This document shows positions 1-9,300 of a DNA stretch of 17,979 nt, in pieces. Both the position numbers and the translations under genes were made by a program. The stretch's first letter is position 1, and every line of letters begins with the position of its first letter. The notes under the pieces were generated by a model. It did no database searches and was not told the origin of the DNA. It saw nothing but the letters and a program-made list of their open reading frames with translations. Source of the DNA: Saccoglossus kowalevskii. Its lineage: Eukaryota > Hemichordata > Enteropneusta > Harrimaniidae. Location of the stretch: assembly GCF_000003605.2 (NCBI RefSeq), contig NW_003135349.1, positions 401,095-419,073 of the forward strand, in the 5' to 3' direction.

Positions 1-422
1 TACAGGGATGTTTGTATAAATTAAAATTGGTGGTCTATCTCGAATGAACTGCAAAAACCTGGTGACCAAATTTGAAAATATCAACTATTCACTAAAATTA
101 GAGAAATACAAACAAGTGTTGTACCTAAATTATGCCCGCAAAAGTGCTTACCACTAAAGAACACTATTCTGTACTTTCAAAAAAAATACATACACACAGG
201 GTGGAAATGTACTTTATGTGAATACGTAATACAATGTAATACATACACACCTACATGTACATACAAAGTCATACAGGGGGTGGTGGTTGGTAAATTAGAG
301 ATTGCAAAATTACTATACAAGTAGCTGTTCCTATAATAAACTAATTTATACCAGTCATCAGTCTTTTCCTGGATGTAAATGTATTATTTGCTGCTGAAGT
401 AATACAATATATCAAATCCTAC

Positions 423-557
423 CTGGGGTCCAACACCAAATATGGATTGACCCCTGACTCTATTGTGACATGTAGTCGTGAGTGGCACCTTCACTGACCG
501 AACGGCATCAGACCCTACCAATGCCCAACAGAATAGTGTACGTCTCGCAAAGTTCAT
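423..557 (-). CDS. Possible 5' coding exon, unrecognised
   Basis: On the minus strand an ATG at 557-555 opens 45 codons, beginning MNFARRTLFCWALVGSDAV and ending VRGQSIFGVGPQ. They run directly into CAG|GTAGGA, a fair splice donor. The frame would stop 12 codons further on. The N-terminal stretch is hydrophobic after two arginines, so it could be a signal or mitochondrial leader. No family is recognised and the downstream exon would lie outside the window. A chance open frame is quite possible. Confidence 0.18.
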
Positions 558-1205
558 GCCTTCTTGCTATGAGTTCCAATGAATATTCATTATGGTGGTC
601 ATAGTAACACCGAGCTGAGGGCGAAACTCACATTATATCAACAAATAAACTCTGCTGTGAATGGTTACTCTTTGATGGCCGTCACTATCTGACGCTCCTG
701 CTATTCGATTGATACTGACAAAAAATCGTTGGGGAAAGTGAAAAACTACATCATTCTGTCAGGCGTGTGTTGGGTTTGGAGAATTGCGGAGGGAGCAATT
801 CACGCAACCTTGTCAGGCCACCCCAACTCTGGCTGAGACTAAACAGAGAGGTCAAAGACACTTGTCCAGATTTGCATTTTGAAGACCAGGTCCAGATGGG
901 CAAACAAAGTTTGCGGAAAGGTTTCGCTAGAGCGAAGCACCAAATAAAATGAACATGTCAACAATTAAATCACCATTGTATTCATTGTCATTTTTAAAAA
1001 TTTAATATTCATCATATTCACATTGACAATCAATGCAAGCACGTCAAGAGACAGTGCGCTTGAGAAAAAATGGACTGAAGATGAGAGTATACTACTTCCT
1101 ACATTATCATTTTATAATCTAATCTAATTATAATAAGAGTAAAAATGTATAACTTCCTGATTACTGTAATGAGAACATAAAATTAGTGTTAGTCTGTTGT
1201 TCGCT

Positions 1206-1236
1206 CCTGTGTGTGAATGCAACTGGGTTTAGCCGA
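1206..1236 (+). repeat. Diverged copy of a repeat also present at 4956-4986
   Basis: This stretch aligns with 4956-4986 with five substitutions in about 31 bases, all transitions. Three of them remove CpGs or their complements. The shared core ends in AGCCGA. Confidence 0.55.
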
Positions 1237-1266
1237 TACATATGTGATTAGCTTTAATTATAGATG

Positions 1267-1477
1267 TACTGTAAAAGGGTTAATTATTCACTGGGTTTTA
1301 ATTTTGCTTATTTCGCAGACTGGAGAATGCGCTAAAATAAAACTCAGTGAATACGTAAAATTGAGCATAGAATACATTACCTAAATGATAAAACCGTGAA
1401 TTTAAAACCCACTGAATATGCCTGAAATGGTAAATCAGCAAAATTTAAACCCAGTGAAAATTAGACACTTTACAGTA
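1267..1477. mobile_element. MITE with about 40-bp inverted termini (family B)
   Basis: The left end is TACTGTAAAAGGGTTAATTA and continues with TTCACTGGGTTTTAATTTTGCT. The right end, read in reverse, is TACTGTAAAGTGTCTAATTT followed by TCACTGGGTTTAAATTTTGCT. It is flanked by TA, as in Tc1/mariner-type MITEs. No coding capacity. Confidence 0.65.
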
Positions 1478-1890
1478 CTAGAGGTAGCCTGGACACTAAT
1501 AATTATAACTAATGATAAACAATTATTAAATTAACTACAGTTTGAAGACAAAATATGTGTCATATATTTATCATATTGTGGATTTTGAATGGTAATCAGT
1601 GAATAAAGCTCATGTTCCGAGATGAAATTTCATTATTAAATCAGGAAATAATAACTTTTTAAGCTCCCTGGGTATATGTGAAATCCATTGTTCAACTGTC
1701 AGAACACTATGCAGAATTTGACAGATCAGTATTTGAACATTGAATCATAACAAAAATAAGCAAATCATTTCATTTTTGCAGCAACTGTTCAGTCTGCATC
1801 TTTTACACATACCATGACATGAGATTTAGTAGAAATTCAGAAAATCCATTACTGTGAAATACTTTTCACTTGGAATAGGTGATTTTCCGT
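1478..1890. other. Unassigned AT-rich stretch
   Basis: No gene is seen. TACTGTGAAATACTTTTCAC at about 1849 resembles the terminus of MITE family A, but no partner end is clear. Confidence 0.3.
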
Positions 1891-2240
1891 ACAAATGCGA
1901 GATCTCGCGAGATGCATGAAAGACGCGCGTCGAACGTCTGCCGCAAAAATCGAATGATTTGATTTTGAATTAGAATTTCTTTATTTCGTAGCTTACATTG
2001 ACCGGCCGATCTTCGACAGAGGAATATTGCTTCCGAATACCCTTACTTAATTGAAATTGCCTATCATCAAATGTGGACAGCACATTATTAAGCATGGAAA
2101 TGTCCCCGAAATACTTTCGCGCTTGTCGAATCCCACGCGATGTTTGACCCGACTACGACGCTATGACCTTTGTTTGTCCTGTTTTTACGTTCGATTTCAC
2201 GCATAACGCGTGATTCTCGCAGTGAACGGAAAATGGTCTA
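1891..2240. promoter_or_regulatory. CpG-rich patch with a TCTCGCGAGA motif
   Basis: The stretch is visibly richer in CpG than its surroundings. It contains TCTCGCGAGA at 1903-1912, overlapped by the palindrome CGAGATCTCG (1898-1907), and GACGCGCGTC at 1922-1931. TCTCGCGAGA is a known promoter motif in animals (BANP/Kaiso-type). It could be a CpG-island promoter of a neighbouring gene, but no exon is evident beside it. Confidence 0.35.
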
Positions 2241-2422
2241 TTAATTTTCGCTATTTTCGCTGAAGGAATGATTCAGTGAAAATAAAATCTAGCAAATATA
2301 CCTTTTTTCCTATATTTCACATTCAACTGGTCAGAAATCAGTGAAAATAAATTCCATATGAAACACCCAAAAATTCTTTTCAGCAAAAATTTAATCCAGC
2401 TAAAATAAAGTATTTTACAGTA
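2241..2422 (-). mobile_element. MITE family A, copy truncated at its left end
   Basis: It matches, in reverse orientation, the elements at 11418-11622 and 15520-15716. Shared blocks include ATTTTCGCTATTTTCG, GATTCAGTGAAAATAAAATC and AAAATAAAGTATTTTACAGTA minus its last base. The left terminal inverted repeat is missing. Confidence 0.7.
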
Positions 2423-2539
2423 TTCAGGTTGCAGCTGATCATTGGCCGTTCTATCATTAGCTTGATTATTAAACAAGCAAGTATCTGGAATATTACTTCT
2501 TACATGTACTATAAAGTACTTTACACTGTATCTTCACTT

Positions 2540-2688
2540 GGAATTTATTTGTCACTATTTTTGCTGAAGAAAATACCTTTTTTTTCTATATTTTACATTC
2601 AACTCGTTAAAATTAAAATTCATAAAAAACAACTAAAATGTCTTCTCAGCAAAAATTAATTCCAACTAAAATAAAGTATTTTACAGTA
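2540..2688 (-). mobile_element. MITE family A, diverged partial copy
   Basis: The right end CAGCAAAAATTAATTCCAAC followed by TAAAATAAAGTATTTTACAG and TA matches the family terminus. The left half is diverged (ACTTTACACTGTATCTTCAC) and the exact boundary is uncertain. Confidence 0.55.
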
Positions 2689-2845
2689 CTTTGAGAGAGT
2701 CACTTTGAATTAAAAATAAATACAGCTGAGGTTCATAATTCAAAAGCTTGTCGCACTCCCTAAACATTTTAAGAGCCAGTCACAGAAAATAATTTACCAA
2801 AATTTCATTCAACTCATGTCAAAAATATGTTTGATCATTCATGAT

Positions 2846-2884
2846 TTTATTCAGATTTCAGTTTAATTTACAATTCTATTTATT
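2846..2884 (-). terminator. Candidate polyadenylation signals of the NR6A gene
   Basis: Two minus-strand AATAAA hexamers (plus-strand TTTATT) occur at 2884-2879 and 2851-2846, about 250-290 bp past the stop codon. They sit in AT-rich sequence, so chance matches are likely. The actual cleavage site is not visible. Confidence 0.4.
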
Positions 2885-2980
2885 ATACAATTTGTACTTT
2901 TGATGAATAAATATGTAATATCATTCTGTACAGATAGTTGTACAGATGAGACTGAGTACCTAACTTGATGAAAAAATTAA

Positions 2981-3202
2981 ATGTCTACATAACTGATAGT
3001 TATTCTCAACGTGGCTGCCTATTCCATTATCTCTGAGACTATTTCAGTGAATTGCATCATACACATGCACCATCCGATGTCATTGATAAAATCTATGACT
3101 ACATAACTCAATAATTATTCTCAATATGGCTGCTTATCCCATCATCTCTGATACTAATTCATTGATTTGTATTGTGCCATCCAATGTCATTGATAAAAAT
3201 CT
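2981..3202 (-). repeat. Tandem duplication of the NR6A helix-12/stop/3'UTR segment
   Basis: Two direct copies about 114 bp apart, 2981-3094 and 3095-3202, align over nearly their full length with small indels. Shared blocks on the plus strand include TCTACATAACT/ACTACATAACT, GGCTGC, ATCTCTGA and TGTCATTGATAAAA. The right copy is the functional one and encodes the end of the ligand-binding domain. The left copy lies in the predicted 3'UTR. Read on the minus strand in another frame it still encodes EIVSEIME and then TAG. Confidence 0.85.
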
Positions 3203-3369
3203 CTCAGTTGCTTTAGAAGCAACAGTTCGTAAAGTTGGTAACCTTAGTAACACCTTTGCATATCTCTTGGCATCTTTTGGATAGTGTGTTTTGATGTAGT
3301 GTCGAAGTGCATCAACTATTTTGGCTTGAAGAGTTGTTACACTGGTTTTGTCTTGTAGTCCTGCGGCAT
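3134..3369 (-). CDS. NR6A1: NR6A exon 5: end of the LBD, AF-2-like helix 12 and stop (residues 333-410)
   Basis: The acceptor is TTTGTAAAG| with the first exon base at 3369. It rebuilds [11 protein letters not shown], the usual loop after helix 8. The exon continues with [14 protein letters not shown] (helix 9) and [20 protein letters not shown] (helices 10/11). It ends with [10 protein letters not shown] and TAA at 3136-3134. LVSEMM (residues 404-409) fits the activation-function-2 consensus hydrophobic-hydrophobic-x-Glu-hydrophobic-hydrophobic. The region just past the stop is a degenerate tandem copy of this exon's tail. Confidence 0.92.
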
Positions 3370-6300
3370 CTTTACAAATATAAAATAATTGTTTGATTTT
3401 CATGGTACAGCACAACAAATAAATTATAATATCAATGAATTATTGAAACAGCATGTTTTTATTGGTTGATTGATACCAGACGAAGAATTTGATATCAATG
3501 CATTAACAAAATTGTGTGTGAATCGAAAAGATCCAATGTTTCCAATTTTTACAACAAACACATTGAAATTTCATTTCAGAAATTTAGGTCATTTTCATGT
3601 ATGAAACAAGTTACCACACATTGTTTGCTCTATTCTTATCTAAATAATTTAAAGCAAAAACTTGCAAGTATACGACTGCGGATATATAATCAAAGTTTTG
3701 GGGGCATTATGGTTATAATCAAATGGCGTATAACACCATTAAAGTATGTATTCTGACGCATAGAATAAAGTAGTCCTAAAAACGTCACAGGAAGCTTACA
3801 GTAAGTCAATACTATTATCGCGGGGCATGCAATTTGGGGGCGTGATAACTCTCCTATCTCGTAAAATCAATACCTGCGAGAGCTAATTATCACTCTTCAA
3901 ATTCATACAATTTTGAAGAGATTTTAATAACATAATTCCTCTAATTACTTGCGTTGCTGTGTTCAGGATTGCCCTTTTTTGGCTCACCAACAAATTAAAA
4001 AAAATGAGGCATGTTATTTATATTCACTCACCTGGATAAGTAAGTACAATGGCGTTAAGAAAACAGAACTCTACGTGATCAACGTTAACTTCTTGTATCC
4101 TTGAAACATAATTTAAAGTAGATTGTATCAGTTCTTGTCCCCAGCCAATCTCCATGGCCTGATCTTTGGTGAGCTTCATGTTAGCGCCAAATCTAACCAA
4201 ACCATTTTCACTTCTAGATCTGTGAAGCATATGTATATAGTTATCGTATTTGCTCTAATATTTGGTAAAGTGACTAATATGTAAGTGACAGATGTGGCCA
4301 GAATAAAAACTTATATAATAATAATTAAGTATACATATAAAACAGGAATTAGCGACAAAGGGGTCCAAGCAAAAGTCTGATACTTTTTTACAAACACTTC
4401 TAGTCTGAAAAGCACTTTAATGAGCTTATAATATGAATTGATCAAATAAATCCTGAGAAATTAATTGTGTTCACGCACAGCTCCTTAGCACGGGCTAAGA
4501 GGTCAAATTCCTTAGCCCGTGCTAAGAAACGTGCGTGAACGCTTAGCACGGGCTAAGGAATGCTAAGTACGGGTTAAATCTGATCCGAATTTAAGACGCG
4601 GTCTAGACCCTTAGCACGGGCTAACGAAGTGTGCGCGAACGCTTAGCCCAGGGCTAAGCGTCCTCTGCGGCAACCTTTGGGTATATACAAAATAAATTTG
4701 GTTCGCTGTCTACGACATGCATTAATAAAACAATGTATTCTGTTTCGCCGTTGTATACTGTTTCTGTACATCCAAATAAGTTGGGTCCGTCTCCTCTCGT
4801 GTTCCTGTGCACGTCGCTTCAAAATTAGAACGAAACATGTCAGCAGCAGTAATATAGAACCTCGCGCATGTCATCCATTTTTCGTTCGTAAATAGCGGCT
4901 TGCCAAAGGTCACCGACTGATTACACCCCTTAGCCCGTGCTAACGACTGGCCCTCCCTGTGCGTGGACGCAATTGGGTCTAGCCGAAATGCAAATATGCT
5001 AGATAAGCCTAAATCAGCTCAAATCTTAGCCCGTACTTCGTGTAACATGAACACAACTATTGATTTTATGCCACTTTACTTTAATCCAATTTTGCTGTCA
5101 AACATTGAGATCAATCACACCAGACTTTGTCAGAATTTAATGCAAAATATCAACAAGATGAGCAGTTCTGAAAAAAAAAAAATGTTGTAGCCAACTTTTG
5201 GAGAATTCAATAATCCGGCAAAAGTGACAAGGCCACCATTATTTTTATTTGTGGAATTGGTAGCCCATTTGTCAGTGCATAGACACGCAGAAACTGATAT
5301 CAAGATGGCTGCCAAACCAGTTGACCAATCAAAAATCGGAAAGTCAGGTGCACTAGAGGTTATTGAATTGATTTCATCATTGGATAATCAAGTTCAAATT
5401 CTACCCTGGGAACGGACAACTTCAACTTGTCATTATATAAAACTGACATGTTAGTATTTTTCAGATGCTTATGTGAATGAAATAGGGGTCAACTCATGCA
5501 ATAAAACCTTTTTACCACCAGTTCCCTTTTCTCATTACAAACTCACAAAATAGTTCCGTTTATAGTCTCCACTTTCCTTCAGAAGATTGGAACAAAAATA
5601 GCCACATTTTAGGGTTCATTTCCAGAAATATTGAAGAAAATAAGTAACAAGACATGAATGTCACAGTCCCCGTTATTTAGTTATAAAATACTCATGTTAA
5701 AATAATACATGGAACATCTGTAAATAATTGAATTAATATGTACTCTATGTGGGTACAACTCATCATGAAGGGATTTCCCTTAATCTGATAACTGAAAACT
5801 TTCATTGATCCGTGTCCAAAATCTCAGAGTACACAAGTGCAACCAAACTATGTTTCATACATGCTCAAGAAACTGCACTCATAAATCTGAGTAAATCTTG
5901 ATGTACCTTTAATAACTTGACTTCTTTGTTAATTCAGGTCTTTGTATATTACCAGGACCTGGGTTTGTTTCAGTATCACCACTATAATTCCCATCAAAAT
6001 GTAGCCCTGACACCCCTCTACAGTTTCCACACAGATTGGTAATGGTACGATGCATCTGTCACTGATTCAGATCAAGGTCATGATCAGGTAATGACATCAC
6101 TAAAAACCCTAGCATTACAATCTAAGCTAATTATTTATTTTGAGCATGCTGAGTTGTTCTCTCAGTGCAGTAGGGAAAGGTAATTTTGGATGAAAATCAT
6201 GAAAAAGACCCACTTTAGGATTTTCAGAAAATATTAGAGACGTCACAGACGGGAAATTGAAATAAGAATTAATAGTCCGCCTTTCAGGCTGCGCCTGAAA

Positions 6301-9300
6301 CAGGGACTAAAAAGTGCAGAAGAATTTAGGCGAGAAAGTCTGGTGGTGAACAAGCAGCCGGTCGGCTGAGATAGCTCCGCTGTTAGCAGTGCACATTTCA
6401 ATTAAAGAACAGAAGATATCATTAGAAAATGAACAATATGTATAGTATCAAAACAATGGGACTTGCTGTTTTCAAAAATATCATTTTTCACCAACAATGA
6501 CAAAAATAATCATCAAAATTAGATAATTGAAAATATCACCACGAAATTAACAAATCTGAAAGAGGTCCACATGTAGTACCTATATATGTAATATCAAAAC
6601 AATTGGACTTGCGGTTTTTAACAAGAAGTCAAAAATATCATTTTTTACCAAAAATATTCACCAAATTTAGAGAATTAAAGGTATCATTACAAATTGACCA
6701 AATCTGAGAGAGGTTCCCTTGTAGTACCCATATATGTAATATCAAAGCAATTGGACTTGCGGTTTTTAACAAGAAGTTGAAAATATCACTTTTTACCAAA
6801 AATGACAAAAATATTCACCAAACTTAGAGAATTAAAGATATCATTACAAAATGAGCAAATCTGAGAGAGATCCACATATAGTACCTATATATGTAATATC
6901 AAAGCAATTGGACTTGTAGTTTTTAACAAGAAGTCGAAAATATCACTTTTTACCAAAAATGACAAAAATATTCACCAAAATTAGAGAATTGAAGATATCA
7001 ACATGAAATGAACAAACCTAAGAGAGGTCTACCCAAGGTACATATACACCAAGTATCGAAGCATTCAGGCTAGTAGTTTTCAAGAAGTCGAAAAAGTAAA
7101 ACATTGACACGGACGATGACGGACCCCGATGGACAATCACTCATATGATAAGCTCCGCTCGACAAAGTCGACAGCGGAGCTAAAAAGTTAAAGTTAAGCA
7201 TTTACACTCTATACTCAATGATATGTGTTTGTTTGTTTTATCTTACCTATATGCTAACCTGAGTACATTTAGTTCCATGAATGATGCTTTTAAAAGTGCC
7301 ATTTGATCTTCTATCAGTAGACCTCGAAATCCCGGCACATGCCGAGCCCACTGTATAATTAACTGCAATTCTTTGTATCCATACTGCATCAAATCATCTA
7401 TGCCAAAATTACTCATATCCTTGAATGCTATAAAAAAAAAAATTTACATGACTACACATGGCTTACCCTGTATATGTGAGGATGGGCAGATCATAGCATA
7501 AAGGGGGGGATACCATTACTGGGAACATACATGTAGCTGGGGCAGATCACAGCATAAGATGGTAAGATGGAATACAAAAGATAGGGAAGATCACAGCTGT
7601 ACTTCCCGGATCATAAGCCCCTCCCCAAGTATAAGCCCACCCCTCTATATTTGGACATTTACCGTGTTGAGGGCATCCTCGATTATAAGCCCAGGGTGTT
7701 TTTACCGGGTCTTGACAACATTCATTAAAACATGTACCTATGTAAAAAGTGTGTTTCATTGCATAAAGTATAAGCCATCCCTTACTTTTCCCTATTTTTA
7801 CATGTTCAGGCCCCTGGGCTTATGATTGGAAAAGTACGGTAGTTGGAAGATCAAAGCATAGGGTGGAGAAGGTCATAGCATAGGGTGGAGAAGGCCATCT
7901 ACCAGAATAATACAGATCAATCATATATAAATTTGATAGTAATCACTTAAGGTAGAGATGCAGTTTACCTGACAGGTATTTTAATTAGTAAATTAGGAAA
8001 CCAAGATGACCTCCCTTGTCCACAAAACTATATATTTTCGGAAAGCTTATTGTATGAATTTAAAAAGTTTGTTATTATTTTTCTTTTATGGACACTGTAG
8101 TTTTAAATATGCACAAAAATGTGCTTTTTTGGTCTAAAGTGATTTAAAAAAAATTAGCTCCTAAACCATGCCTCTGTTTCCTGTCAAAATTGGCTTATGG
8201 GTACATCTGTTTACTATGAAGAAAACGCCGTCTTGAAAACTGTCTACCAGTTGTCAATTTTGCAGGGCAGCAGCCCAAATTTCACTAATTCAGGTTTATG
8301 CATAAATTAACACCAAGGCTAGTTGTCTGTGCGACTGTTCAACCAAAAACAATGCACCGACGGCGTTTTGAAGATAAACGCATTGTCAATCATTTGTGAA
8401 AATTTCAAAATAAAAGGTCAAAGCGTCTAGGAGCTATTTTTTTTAAAGTTCTGGGATGTGCACTGAAAAGAAGCAAAGATAATTGCTAATTTGCATAACA
8501 ATTCACTCAGTAAGAAGTTGCTAATGCTCATAATTAAAATGGCTGTAACAGTTTCAAATTTAAATGTATTATTGTTTTGTTAAAAGTTAAATATAGTGCA
8601 TAATATGGAGATCCCATCATTTCTTTTTTTCACCATGTTTCTTTTTTATTATTTATGTACAGCCTTGCTAAATCTTTCTAAGCGTTCAAAGGAGAGAATG
8701 TTTGCACCTGTTATCTATATTTTAAAATCGTTTTTTGAGTATGTTCCACTATTCACAATTCTACAAAATTTTAACAGTCTATAGCCAAGACGGTTTAGAT
8801 AATAAAAAGCAAAAAAAAAAATTCACTCCCAAGTGCCCACGAACCTGCATCTCTACCTTAATTAGAATGTAGAAACAAATATTGAAATTATTTATAATTA
8901 GGGAAGAATTTGAATGAATTCAATAGCAGGTGTAATGTGGAGTGTGTATTATGTACAGTAACAAGTGTTGTAGTTATCCATGCTGTTAATTCAAGTTGAA
9001 TGATCTGACCTCTGACCCTTATATTCACATATAATTGATAATTTATTTTTCATAAACTTCAACAAAATTTTCCAATCAACCTGATTAGATTAGTTGAATT
9101 GATAAAAATCATGACTGCACATCCCTCCTTATTTTGCTGCACAGTTCAGCTAATTAATGTCAGCAACAGCAAATTCAACATGATAATGAAAATCTAAACA
9201 CAAACTATATCATTAACCAATGATACCATATTTATTATATTATATAAGCAAATCTCCAATAAAATATATGTAATATCAAAGCAATTGGACTTGCGTTTTT

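Larger units (their letters stand above)
1..1266. other. Region beyond the NR6A 3' end, mostly unassigned
   Basis: Mostly AT-rich sequence with a more GC-rich part at about 450-950. That part holds one weak minus-strand exon candidate (557-423, listed separately) and a short plus-strand frame (767-952) with no recognisable domain. A short diverged repeat lies at 1206-1236. Confidence 0.3.

Noticed and set aside
767-952. 61-codon plus-strand frame
   Set aside because: No recognisable domain, no clear start context or splice sites, and a non-ATG start. Chance is likely.
4677-4913. Open frames on both strands in the middle of the palindrome cluster
   Set aside because: They overlap in opposite directions, match no family, and lie inside a probable repeat.
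5224-5454. Plus-strand frame with CAAGATGGCTGCC start-like context
   Set aside because: The start context is good, but the 49 residues match nothing, and no splice donor or polyadenylation context supports a gene.
7547-7825. Open frames on both strands with Cys/Pro-rich translations
   Set aside because: They are produced by the CATAAGCCC MITE and neighbouring minisatellite.
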